From positions 1 through 47,096 of the forward strand of contig JASHUU010000055.1 in assembly GCA_030039795.1 (NCBI GenBank): a stretch of DNA of 47,096 nucleotides. The letters are read 5' to 3'. Position 1 is the first letter of the stretch. Every line of letters starts with the position of its first letter. Source of the DNA: Nitrososphaerales archaeon. Its GTDB lineage: Archaea > Thermoproteota > Nitrososphaeria > Nitrososphaerales > Gagatemarchaeaceae. Shown piece after piece: positions 16,040 through 23,649 of the stretch. The notes below the pieces were generated by a model. It made no database searches and had not been told where the DNA came from. It saw only the letters and a list, made by a program, of their open reading frames with translations. Both the position numbers and the translations under genes were made by a program.

Positions 16040-17020
16040 ATGCTCCTCCAGGTGGAGGACCTCCACGTCACCTACGACACGGTCTACGGCACGCTGAACG
16101 CCTTGAACGGCGTCAACCTGTCGATCGAGGAGGGGGAGACCGTCGCGCTCGTGGGCGAGAGCGGGTCCGGGAAGTCGACGCTGGGGCTCTCGATAGTAAG
16201 GCTCCTCCCCCCCAACGGGAGGTACTCCAAGGGCTCGATAGTGCTCAACGGGAAGAACGTCGTCTCGCTGAGCGGGAGCGAGGTGAGGAGGATGAGGGGG
16301 ACGGACGTGTTCATGGTCTTCCAGGACCCGCTGAACACGCTAAACCCGGTCAAGAGGGTCAGCACGCAGGTCCTCGAGGCCCTCGCCGTCAGGGCGAAGA
16401 AGGAGAACAAGGCGTTCGACCAGCGCGAGGGGATCTCCGAAGCGATAGAGAAGTTCAAGGACGTGAGGCTGCCCGACCCCGAGGTCCTGATTCACAGGTA
16501 CCCGCACCAGCTCTCCGGCGGGCAGATACAGAGGGTGGTCATAGCCATCGGACTGCTGCTGAAGCCCAAGCTGTTCATCGCGGACGAGCCGACGTCTGCG
16601 CTCGACGTGACGATTCAGGCACAGGTGCTGAAGCTCCTGAACAGCCTGAAGTCAGAGTACAAGATGTCGGTAATCTTCATCACCCACGACATAAGCGTCG
16701 CCTACGTGATAGCTGACAGGTTCGCCGTCCTCTACGGCGGCGAGGTGTCGGAGATAGGAGAGGTGTCGAAGGTCGTGAAGTCCCCGCTCCACCCCTACAC
16801 AAAGGCCCTCATAGAGAGCATCCCCAAGAGGTCCAGAAAGGAAGGAGAGCTCGTAGCCATCCCCGGCTCCCCGCCGAACATGCTTTCGCCTCCGACCGGC
16901 TGCAAGTTCCACCCGAGGTGCCCCTACGTGATGGACGTGTGCAGGACGGAGAACCCCCCGTATACCGAGGCCGACGAAAGGACCCTGAGGTGCTGGTTGT
17001 ACGAGCGACCCCCTACTTGA
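16040..17020 (+). CDS. dppD: Peptide ABC transporter ATPase, DppD-like (right operon)
   Basis: A 326-aa ABC ATPase starting at the ATG that directly abuts the dppC stop (TAGATG). Walker A is GESGSGKSTLG, the signature is LSGGQIQRVVIAI, Walker B is FIADEPTSALDV and the switch His is in FITHDISVA. The C-terminal peptide-transporter extension has the Cys pattern CKFHPRCPYVMDVC. It couples ATP hydrolysis to peptide import with the DppF-like partner that follows. Confidence 0.94.
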   Translation: MLLQVEDLHVTYDTVYGTLNALNGVNLSIEEGETVALVGESGSGKSTLGLSIVRLLPPNGRYSKGSIVLNGKNVVSLSGSEVRRMRGTDVFMVFQDPLNTLNPVKRVSTQVLEALAVRAKKENKAFDQREGISEAIEKFKDVRLPDPEVLIHRYPHQLSGGQIQRVVIAIGLLLKPKLFIADEPTSALDVTIQAQVLKLLNSLKSEYKMSVIFITHDISVAYVIADRFAVLYGGEVSEIGEVSKVVKSPLHPYTKALIESIPKRSRKEGELVAIPGSPPNMLSPPTGCKFHPRCPYVMDVCRTENPPYTEADERTLRCWLYERPPT

Positions 17021-17966
17021 GGTCAAGGGTCTGGAGAAGCACTTCTTCGCGGTGAAGAAGGGCCTCCTGGACTCCATCCTCAGGACCAAGGTGCCTATCA
17101 TCAGGGCGGTCGAGGTGCCTCACCTGGCCATAGCGGGGGGCGAGGTCCTCGCCCTGGTCGGCGAGAGCGGGTCGGGGAAGACGACGCTCGGCAGGCTGCT
17201 CGTCACCTTGGAGAAGCCCACCTCCGGAGAGATCTACTTCCACGGCGAGAGGGTCAAGGGGAGGAGGGCGGTGATGGGGCTGAGGAGGAAGGTCCAGATG
17301 GTCTTTCAGAACCCGGCCGACTCGCTCGACCCCAGGATGTCGGTCAAGGGCATAGTCACCGAGCCCCTGACCACGAAGGGCCTGTCAAGGCGCGAGAGAG
17401 AGGGCCAGTTCGAGTCGGCGCTCAGCCTGGTGGGCCTGGACTCGTCGACGTTCGCCGAGCGGAGGTCGAGAGACCTGTCCGGAGGGCAGAGGCAGAGGGT
17501 CGCGGTCGCGCGGGCCATCATCTCGAGCCCGGAGTTCGTGGTCCTCGACGAGCCCACCTCCGCGCTCGACGCGTCTGTGCAGAGCCAGGTCCTGAACCTC
17601 CTCGCCAGGATACACGACCAGCTCGGGTTCACGTACCTGTTCATCACCCACAACATAGCCATAGCGAGATACATCGCCGACACCGTGGCGGTGATGTACG
17701 CCGGACAGATCGTGGAGATCGGGCCGGCCCAGCAGGTCCTGTCCAAGCCCAAGCACCCCTACACGCAGGCGCTCTTCAGCTCGGTCCCCTCCCTCGACAG
17801 GAAGGAGGTGGCACCCCCGACGGGGGAGGTCCCCAGCCTCGTGAACCTCCCCAAGGGGTGCAGGTTCAACCCGAGGTGCCCCTACGCGATGGAGGTGTGC
17901 AGGACCACCGACCCTCCATTCTTCGACGTCGACGGCGAGCAGGCTGCGTGTTGGCTCTACAAGTGA
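17001..17966 (+). CDS. dppF: Peptide ABC transporter ATPase, DppF-like, probable ACG start (right operon)
   Basis: An ABC ATPase with Walker A GESGSGKTTLG, signature LSGGQRQRVAVAR, Walker B VVLDEPTSALDA and the Cys-rich tail CRFNPRCPYAMEVC. The first conventional start is GTG 17052, but that would remove the first strand of the fold. The frame upstream encodes SDPLLEVKGLEKHF, which matches DppF N-termini, and contains no ATG, GTG or TTG back to the in-frame stop at 16986. ACG 17001 would give exactly MSDPLLEV. The coordinates use it; a conservative annotation would start at 17052 (304 aa). The gene overlaps the dppD end in a different frame. Confidence 0.85.
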   Translation, partial: TSDPLLEVKGLEKHFFAVKKGLLDSILRTKVPIIRAVEVPHLAIAGGEVLALVGESGSGKTTLGRLLVTLEKPTSGEIYFHGERVKGRRAVMGLRRKVQMVFQNPADSLDPRMSVKGIVTEPLTTKGLSRREREGQFESALSLVGLDSSTFAERRSRDLSGGQRQRVAVARAIISSPEFVVLDEPTSALDASVQSQVLNLLARIHDQLGFTYLFITHNIAIARYIADTVAVMYAGQIVEIGPAQQVLSKPKHPYTQALFSSVPSLDRKEVAPPTGEVPSLVNLPKGCRFNPRCPYAMEVCRTTDPPFFDVDGEQAACWLYK

Positions 17967-18436
17967 GCCCGGCAGGGTTCGTGAGGCTCAGGCCCCAGGT
18001 GAGGAAGACACTCCTGAAGGGGACCATACTCGTCGCGGTCTTCTCGCTCTTCCTCGACATCAACCCCTCGACGTTCGTGAACTACCTCGTGTTCCTGGGC
18101 CTCTCGGTCGCGGCCATCTCCATCTTCGCGCTCGTGAAGCGCTCGTCGTCCTTCGAGATGGGCGAAGACGAGATAGTGGTCCGCCGGTTTCTGTCCAAAG
18201 AGAAGCGGATACTGTACCCTGACATCGTGGACGTCTCCATCGCCCAGGGGATGCTGGCGAAGAGGTTCGGGTGCGGCTCGGTCTTTCTTGTCCTGAAGAG
18301 CGGGAAGGGCAACACCAGGATAATGGGAGGAGGGACGGCGGAGAAGCTGGACGACGTCCCCGACCCGGACGCGGTCAGGGAGTTTGTCGTCGAAAGGCTT
18401 TCTCCCTTCCCGGGGCCGTCGGAGCCTGGTGCCTAG
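17963..18436 (+). CDS. PH-domain-like membrane protein
   Basis: A 157-aa protein starting at GTG 17963, which overlaps the DppF stop (GTGA). The frame is open further upstream, but that part lies inside dppF. The N-terminus has two hydrophobic segments, about residues 17-30 and 36-54. A small beta domain follows with YPDIVDVSIAQGMLAKRFGCGSV (seen in two parts, YPDIVDVSIAQG and LAKRFGCG), the pattern of bacterial-type PH (bPH, YdbS/DUF304) domains. Such proteins sit in the membrane with the PH fold in the cytoplasm; their functions are mostly unknown. Coupling to the transporter operon suggests co-expression, not necessarily a transport role. Confidence 0.7.
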   Translation: MSPAGFVRLRPQVRKTLLKGTILVAVFSLFLDINPSTFVNYLVFLGLSVAAISIFALVKRSSSFEMGEDEIVVRRFLSKEKRILYPDIVDVSIAQGMLAKRFGCGSVFLVLKSGKGNTRIMGGGTAEKLDDVPDPDAVREFVVERLSPFPGPSEPGA

Positions 18437-18777
18437 GCCTGCGGACCCTGAGGCGCCGCGCTGCGCCTGGAGCGGACGAGGGCATAGACGTACCAGGCGT
18501 TGAGCACCACCAAGGCGGCGACAAGCACCTGGACCCAGTCGAGCGTCGGCGGGCTCTGCAGCGTCTGCACGGGGATGCCGGGGATCCTGTCGCTCGTCAT
18601 CGAGAAGGTCAGCGTGAAGAGCGAGTATGAGAAGTGCGGGCTGGAGCGGGCGGTGCAGTCGGCCGCTGCGGTGCCGAGGGCGCACCTAAGCCTCCAGGTC
18701 CTGTCGTCCAGAACGAGGTAGACTGCGAGCAACAGCAGGACGTCGGCGACCAGGACTGACAAAGCGCTTCTGGCCAA
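18433..18777 (-). CDS. Small membrane protein, unrecognised
   Basis: A 114-aa protein with hydrophobic segments at about 5-23 and 80-97 and, between them, a loop with two Cys (LRCALGTAAADC) that could form an external disulfide. The tail is basic. The start is TTG 18777, about 26 nt after a TATA element. I do not recognise the family. Its 3' end overlaps the PH-domain gene's end by 4 nt in the convergent direction. Confidence 0.55.
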   Translation of the reverse strand: MARSALSVLVADVLLLLAVYLVLDDRTWRLRCALGTAAADCTARSSPHFSYSLFTLTFSMTSDRIPGIPVQTLQSPPTLDWVQVLVAALVVLNAWYVYALVRSRRSAAPQGPQA

Positions 18778-18799
18778 TGCGGCGGCCCGCGAGTCGGCA

Positions 18800-18833
18800 A
18801 TTTAAAAGTCCGATTTCTCTCAAATGTTTAACC
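18800..18833. promoter_or_regulatory. Two TATA elements for divergent genes at 18777 and 18859
   Basis: Minus-strand ACTTTTAAA (18800-18808) lies about 26 nt before TTG 18777. Plus-strand ATGTTTAACC (18824-18833) lies about 30 nt before TTG 18859. Both predict leaderless transcripts with TTG start codons. Confidence 0.55.
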
Positions 18834-18858
18834 GCCTAACTGGCGCAGGGGGCCTCCG

Positions 18859-19455
18859 TTGAAGCTGCCGAAGACCTCGACCACGGCGTACGTCGTAGCC
18901 TTCGTCGTGCTTCTCGTCGTATTCGCATACCTGGAGCTCACCTACACCCGCAGGGTCGAGAGCACGAGCATGCTCCCGACGCTCGAGCCGGGGGACCTGG
19001 TGGTCATAGTGAAGATCCCCTTCGACCACCTCAAGGTCGGTGACATCATCGTCTACAGCCCACCGTGCTCGCTTACGGGCGCCTCGGTCATACACAGGAT
19101 CATAGAGAACGAAAGCGGTTCCAGCTGCAGCAACGGACAGGTCTGCTACCTGACGAAGGGCGACAACAACCCGTACACAGATGTGCAGGGAGGGATTGCG
19201 AGTGGCCCCATAACTCAAGGCTGCTACGTGGGCACGGTGGTCTTCATAGTCCCGTACATCGAAAGGCTCGCCACGCTCCCATACGACGGCAACTACATCC
19301 TGGTCGCGCTCATATTCCTCGCCGTAGTCTATCTAGAGATGACCAGCAGCAAGCCGGAGAGGGAGGAGAGCGCGGCGGCCGGAGGGTCGGACAACCCTCG
19401 AGCTGGCGAGACGAAGGCTGGCTCCGCCGAAGAAACGCCTCCCGGTCAGGAGTGA
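18859..19455 (+). CDS. Signal peptidase I, archaeal type (S26B)
   Basis: This 198-aa membrane protease removes signal peptides from exported proteins such as the peptide-binding proteins of this window. TM1 is about residues 10-28. The catalytic Ser is in STSMLPT (about residue 37). The VIHRI motif supplies His (about residue 79) in place of the bacterial Lys, as in SEC11-type enzymes. TKGDNN carries the conserved Asp. A second TM lies at about 145-163, followed by a long polar Glu/Ser-rich tail of some 35 residues that is not part of the catalytic domain. TTG 18859 is supported by a TATA element about 30 nt upstream. Confidence 0.92.
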   Translation: MKLPKTSTTAYVVAFVVLLVVFAYLELTYTRRVESTSMLPTLEPGDLVVIVKIPFDHLKVGDIIVYSPPCSLTGASVIHRIIENESGSSCSNGQVCYLTKGDNNPYTDVQGGIASGPITQGCYVGTVVFIVPYIERLATLPYDGNYILVALIFLAVVYLEMTSSKPEREESAAAGGSDNPRAGETKAGSAEETPPGQE

Positions 19456-19580
19456 TACCAGCCGACCACCGAGTGACGCGAACCAAGCTCCGATGGCTCT
19501 GCGGCGAGAAGCGTCCTCTGGTCCCGCGCCGGCACTCTCACCCTGTCTCGGGGAGAATGCTCGGTTCCGAAGCGTAACCG

Positions 19581-19599
19581 TTTATAAGTCCTTTATATA
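19581..19599 (+). promoter_or_regulatory. Tandem TATA elements for the TBP gene
   Basis: Two elements, TTTATAAG (19581-19588) and CTTTATATA (19591-19599), stand in tandem. The second is about 31 nt before ATG 19626. Two strong boxes in front of the gene for the TATA-binding protein could allow self-regulation, which is an inference. Confidence 0.6.
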
Positions 19600-19625
19600 C
19601 TACTACCCGGCGCCCACCCCGAGAG

Positions 19626-20183
19626 ATGCCGCAGACAAAGGCCATCGTGAGCATAGAGAACGTGGTCGCGTCAGCGTCAATCAACCAGACCGTGGACCTC
19701 AACCTGATCACGAAGAACTTCGTCACGGTCGAGTACCACCCCGACCAGTTTCCCGGCCTCGTGTTCAGGCTGCGCAACCCCAAGACGGCGACGCTGATAT
19801 TCAGCTCCGGGAAGATGGTCTGCACCGGCGCCAAGTCCGAGGAGCAGGCCAGGAAGGCGGTCGAGGAGGTCGTCAGACAGCTGAAGAAGGGCAAGATACC
19901 GATAAAGAACGAGGCCGTCGTAGAGATCCAGAACATAGTCGCCTCCGCCAGCCTGGGGGGCAAGGTCCACCTCGAAGAGGCCGCCCGCGTGCTACCGAAG
20001 TCGATGTACGAGCCTGAGCAGTTCCCCGGCCTCATCCACAGGATGGCCGACCCCAAGACGGTGATACTGCTGTTCGCCTCGGGCAAGTTGGTCTGCACGG
20101 GAGCGAAGAAGGAGAGCGAAGTGTACAGGGCCGTGAACAACCTGCACGTTACGCTAGAAGAAAAGAACCTGATGGTCTACTAG
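19626..20183 (+). CDS. tbp: TATA-box-binding protein
   Basis: A 185-aa protein made of the two direct repeats of the TBP saddle. Repeat 1 runs about residues 6-85 (ENVVASAS, PDQFPGLVFRLRNPK, SSGKMVCTGAKS). Repeat 2 runs about 95-176 (IQNIVASASLG, PEQFPGLIHRMADPK, ASGKLVCTGAKK). It binds TATA boxes and, with TFB, recruits RNA polymerase. The length and motifs are normal. Its stop overlaps the pyrE stop by 4 nt in the convergent direction. Confidence 0.97.
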   Translation: MPQTKAIVSIENVVASASINQTVDLNLITKNFVTVEYHPDQFPGLVFRLRNPKTATLIFSSGKMVCTGAKSEEQARKAVEEVVRQLKKGKIPIKNEAVVEIQNIVASASLGGKVHLEEAARVLPKSMYEPEQFPGLIHRMADPKTVILLFASGKLVCTGAKKESEVYRAVNNLHVTLEEKNLMVY

Positions 20184-20794
20184 CGCGACTTCACTGACCT
20201 CGTGACCGCATCCAAGTGCTCGTTGGTTATCAGCTCCATCGAGTGTAGCGTCTCCGCGAGCTCCAGGACGTCGGTGACCGCGTTCAGCGCCACGCCCGCG
20301 CCCTTCAGCCTCCCGGCCGCTCCCTCGAGCCTGTCGATCAGGACGAAGGCGTGCGTCACCTCCCCGCCCTCCTGCTCCAAGGCCTTCACGGAAGCCAGCG
20401 CGGACCTGCCGGTGTCCGTGATGTCGTCAACCACGGCGATGTTCCACCCAGGCCTCACCTCCCCTTCCATCACCCTGCCTTCCGAGTCCTTCTGGGTGCG
20501 GGCGTAGATCAGAGGCTTCTTCAGCGCCAGCGCCACCGGAGATGCTATGGTGAGCCCTGTCAGCGGAATCCCGAACAGGGCGTCGGCCTTCGGGGTCTTC
20601 TTGGACACCAGCCCGGCCACCGCGTCGACAACCAGCCTGTAGGCCCCCGGATAGCTCGGCAGCGCCCGCAGGTTGACATAGTACGAGCTCTCCTTCCCTC
20701 CCGGCAGGCTGAACGTCCCGAACTGAAGGGCGCCGGCCTTCACAAGCCCCTCCGCCAGGTCGCGCAGGCCCCGCTGGCCCCCCTTCCACGACAT
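20180..20794 (-). CDS. pyrE: Orotate phosphoribosyltransferase
   Basis: A 204-aa type I phosphoribosyltransferase. The PRPP-binding motif is VVDDITDTGRSA. The N-terminal FGTFSLPGGKESSYYVNLR is the PyrE substrate hood, and ARTQKDSEG corresponds to the flexible loop. It converts orotate and PRPP to OMP in pyrimidine synthesis. ATG 20794 follows a TATA element by about 28 nt. No other pyrimidine genes are in the window. Confidence 0.93.
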   Translation of the reverse strand: MSWKGGQRGLRDLAEGLVKAGALQFGTFSLPGGKESSYYVNLRALPSYPGAYRLVVDAVAGLVSKKTPKADALFGIPLTGLTIASPVALALKKPLIYARTQKDSEGRVMEGEVRPGWNIAVVDDITDTGRSALASVKALEQEGGEVTHAFVLIDRLEGAAGRLKGAGVALNAVTDVLELAETLHSMELITNEHLDAVTRSVKSR

Positions 20795-20817
20795 GGGAGG
20801 CCTGTCGCCCGTTCGAG

Positions 20818-20827
20818 CTTAAAAACC
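20818..20827. promoter_or_regulatory. Shared TATA element between pyrE and the LarA-like gene
   Basis: CTTAAAAACC lies about 28 nt from both ATG 20794 (minus strand) and TTG 20850 (plus strand). One short A/T stretch therefore appears to serve two leaderless divergent genes. Confidence 0.6.
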
Positions 20828-20849
20828 AACTTCAACGCTCGGCTGATGT

Positions 20850-21950
20850 TTGACCGAGCTCTGGATACCCTATGGCGCAGTCGAGACGCTCGTCACGATC
20901 CAGGCCGAGAACCTAGGCGAGGTGGTGGAACCCCAGCCCCCTAGTTCCCAGCTCGAGAGCGAGGGAGCGGCCGAAGTGACCAGGAAGGCCGGGGTCCTCT
21001 TCGTATGCGACATCCTCCCGCCCACGCTCGAGCTGCTCAAGGCCCTCTCGGAGTCCATCGTCTCGACCGCCTCCATGAGGGTGGTCGCGGCCGCGCCCAG
21101 GGCCGTGGAGTCCGCCATCCCCGAGCTGAAGGGAAGGGTCGCCACGCTCCCGCCGCCGATGCCGCAGGACGACGGGTCGCCCACCTACTCCCCCGAGCTG
21201 GTCGCCGGCGGGAAGAAGGCGTTCATAGCCACGGCGAGGCCCGACCCGCTCTACGGCGTCATGGACGCGAAGGTCGAGGCCTGCCTGAACTGGATCTCAG
21301 GGGCGGGCTCGCGCGCCGCTGCGGCCAGACCGGACGTGGAGCCGACGCCCTTCATGAGGACGGACTCTTACGAGAAGGCAGACGAGCTCGCCGCCGGGGT
21401 CGCCGACGCCGAGTTCCTGACGGTAGTCCCGAGAGGCGGGAGGGCCGCGAGCGTGCTGCACAACCCCCCCTTCGACGTCGTCAGCGGGGCTTTTCTCGAC
21501 GCCCAACTCCCGAGGGCGAAGGGACTGGTGCTCGGCGCAGGAGGGAGAGGCTACGACGACACGCTCTCGTCGGCCGTCAGGGCGGCGTGGGGAGCGGTCT
21601 CCGTCCTCAGGCCCTCGGGTACCCTTCTCTTGGTGGCTGAGTGCTCCGCGGGGCTAGGGTCGACGGCGCTGGAAATGCTCGCCACAGGAAGGATGTCCGC
21701 CGACTCGGGGAAGAAGAAGGAGAGGCGCGTAGAGGGGGCAGAGGAGGTGTTCTACCTCAGCAAGCTCAAGGAAGAGTACGACGTCATGATGCTGACCGGA
21801 CTCCCCGACGTCTATGCGAAGGGCAGGCTCGGCATACCCACCGCCAGGGGGTCGGGCGAGGCGGTCGGGAGGCTGCTTGACAGGGTGGGCAGGTCGGGGA
21901 AGGTAAACGTCCTGACCAGGGCGCCCGAGTGCAGGGTCGAGGCCTCATAG
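20850..21950 (+). CDS. LarA-like (DUF2088) protein, degenerate active site
   Basis: A 366-aa protein with the outline of the nickel-dependent lactate racemase family. It has IPYG near the start, CDILPPTLELLKAL where LarA has the DxTRPxP segment, and a C-terminal domain with VVSGAFLDAQLPRAKGLVL and LLLVAECSAGLGSTAL. The Arg of DxTRP is replaced by Leu, and I cannot find the His and Lys residues that bind the nickel-pincer cofactor, so racemase activity is doubtful. The start is TTG 20850, about 28 nt after the shared TATA element. It could be a regulatory or structural relative. The name is an inference from weak motifs. Confidence 0.6.
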   Translation: MTELWIPYGAVETLVTIQAENLGEVVEPQPPSSQLESEGAAEVTRKAGVLFVCDILPPTLELLKALSESIVSTASMRVVAAAPRAVESAIPELKGRVATLPPPMPQDDGSPTYSPELVAGGKKAFIATARPDPLYGVMDAKVEACLNWISGAGSRAAAARPDVEPTPFMRTDSYEKADELAAGVADAEFLTVVPRGGRAASVLHNPPFDVVSGAFLDAQLPRAKGLVLGAGGRGYDDTLSSAVRAAWGAVSVLRPSGTLLLVAECSAGLGSTALEMLATGRMSADSGKKKERRVEGAEEVFYLSKLKEEYDVMMLTGLPDVYAKGRLGIPTARGSGEAVGRLLDRVGRSGKVNVLTRAPECRVEAS

Positions 21951-23057
21951 AGGCACGGTAGCCAAGTTCTGCGGTATCGGCACGCACATGAAGGCGATCA
22001 CGATGGCAACAAGGTAGATCAGCCTCCTGTTCTTCGACAGCGCGGACACCTCGTCGAGGACCTGCACCTGGACCGGCCTGCCTGCCAGGAGGAGCACGAC
22101 TATGGCCACTCCCCAGTAGAAGGGCGTGTCCAACAATATCAGCACAAGCACGCTCAGATAGGTGGCGGCCCTGGCCCCCTTGGACCCCCATGCCGCGCTC
22201 GAGAGGTGGCCGCCGTCGAAGGCCGCCATCGGGAGCACCCCCACGAACACCAAGAGGAAGGCAACGGTGGCCGCGTCCCCGACCGGGGAGAGCAGGGTCC
22301 CCCCAGAGGCGCTCGGAGCGACGAGTGCCAGCGCCCGGTCCAGGCCCGCCTGGAATATGCTGGGGTTGAGCGGGCAGACGGTGACGAAGGAGTTGACCGC
22401 GGTGCACGCGGACAGCTGCACCGACGTGGCGTAGGCGGCGACCCCCTTCGCCACCTCGAGTACGACGGCCGCGGCCAGTGTCACGAATGGCCCCACGAGC
22501 ATCACGTCGAAGTACCTGTCCCTGTTGACCGCAGGACTTCGCTGGACGGAGAGGAAGCCGAGAGTTGGGAGCACCGCGGTCACGCCGGGGATGCCGGGGA
22601 CCGCGAGAGAGGAGTTCGCCCCCGATCCCGCCCGTCTCGCTGCGAGCCTGTGCGCCAGCTCTCTCGCGACCAGCACACCTCCCACGCACGCGCCATACGC
22701 GAGGGCCACGGCGTATCCTGGCGCCGAGGGGACGAGCGACCCGACCTCGTCCCACTCCAGAAGGGACGCGGCCACGACCGCGGCAAGCGTCAGCAGGGCG
22801 AGCACTATCGGGATCCTCGACCTGCCCTGGGGAAGCGGGGCCTCCTTCGCCACCGTCAGCGCGCACTCCTCCTTCGTCCCGGCGAGCCTCGGCACGAGCC
22901 CCTCCTTGCTGAGGGCGGTCTGAAGGGCGACGAACTTGTCCTTCGAATCGGGCGCGTACTCCACTCTGTACTCGACGTTGCCTTCCGGGAGCGCGAACCT
23001 GTCCTTCACGGTGAAGTTGGCCCTGACCAACTCCTCGACCTCAGAGTCCGAAGCCAA
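21945..23057 (-). CDS. Site-2 protease (M50)-like membrane protein with altered zinc motif
   Basis: A 370-aa polytopic protein. An N-terminal cytoplasmic domain (about 1-80) precedes at least six hydrophobic segments. The expected HExxH zinc motif reads RELAH at residues 132-136 (ARELAHRLAAR), so the first His ligand is Arg. The third-ligand region is kept as FDGGHL. M50 enzymes cut transmembrane regulators inside the membrane; with RELAH this copy is probably inactive or uses an unusual site. Overall layout and topology match archaeal M50 proteins. Its end overlaps the LarA-like gene by 6 nt. The start is ATG 23057. Confidence 0.8.
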   Translation of the reverse strand: MASDSEVEELVRANFTVKDRFALPEGNVEYRVEYAPDSKDKFVALQTALSKEGLVPRLAGTKEECALTVAKEAPLPQGRSRIPIVLALLTLAAVVAASLLEWDEVGSLVPSAPGYAVALAYGACVGGVLVARELAHRLAARRAGSGANSSLAVPGIPGVTAVLPTLGFLSVQRSPAVNRDRYFDVMLVGPFVTLAAAVVLEVAKGVAAYATSVQLSACTAVNSFVTVCPLNPSIFQAGLDRALALVAPSASGGTLLSPVGDAATVAFLLVFVGVLPMAAFDGGHLSSAAWGSKGARAATYLSVLVLILLDTPFYWGVAIVVLLLAGRPVQVQVLDEVSALSKNRRLIYLVAIVIAFMCVPIPQNLATVPL

Positions 23058-23110
23058 GTGTGCCTCCGACCCGGCCCTTCCGATAATAAGCTATCATCAG
23101 CGCCCAGCAA

Positions 23111-23120
23111 GACTTAACCG
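23111..23120 (+). promoter_or_regulatory. TATA element for the acetyltransferase-ligase operon
   Basis: GACTTAACCG is centred about 30 nt before TTG 23146. Confidence 0.5.
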
Positions 23121-23145
23121 GCACCGGCACGGAACATCTCTCACC

Positions 23146-23649
23146 TTGCAGAAGGCCGTCGTGGCGAAGGTGGGCGACTACACGGTGCGCAGGTGCGAGC
23201 CGGGCGACGTGCCGGTCGTGATGAACATCAACATGACCACTCTGCCCGAGCACTACACTGACAGTTTCTACTACGACATCCTGCGCGAGTTCCCCGAGAT
23301 GTTCCTGGTCGCTGAGCTCGGCGGCGAGGTCGTCGGATACGTCATGAACAGGATAGAGTACGGGTTCTCCTACCTGCGCAGGCTGGGCCTCGCGAGGCGG
23401 GGCCACATAGTCTCGATAGCGGTCAAGGACGAGCACAGGGGCAAGGGCATCGGGACCGCGCTGGTCCTGGCTTCGCACGAGGAGGTGGCGAGGAAGTCGG
23501 CGACCGAGTGCTACCTCGAGGTGAGAGTCTCCAACGAAGGCGCCATCCGGCTCTACGAGAAGCTCGGATACAGGAAGACCGGGACGCTGGAGGCCTATTA
23601 CAGGGACGGCGAGGCTGCGTTCGTGATGGCCACTCGGATCGCGCGATGA
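23146..23649 (+). CDS. rimI: GNAT N-acetyltransferase, RimI / archaeal Ard1-like
   Basis: A 167-aa GNAT enzyme. Motif A for acetyl-CoA is VSIAVKDEHRGKGIGTAL, followed by ECYLEVRVSNEGAIRLYEKL and a C-terminal AYYRDGEAAFVM, the archaeal protein N-alpha-acetyltransferase pattern. It acetylates protein N-termini. TTG 23146 fits the TATA element; GTG 23161 is an alternative that removes five residues. The frame is open upstream, but that part is antisense to the M50 gene. The stop overlaps the ligase ATG (ATGA), so the two genes form one operon. Confidence 0.9.
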   Translation: MQKAVVAKVGDYTVRRCEPGDVPVVMNINMTTLPEHYTDSFYYDILREFPEMFLVAELGGEVVGYVMNRIEYGFSYLRRLGLARRGHIVSIAVKDEHRGKGIGTALVLASHEEVARKSATECYLEVRVSNEGAIRLYEKLGYRKTGTLEAYYRDGEAAFVMATRIAR

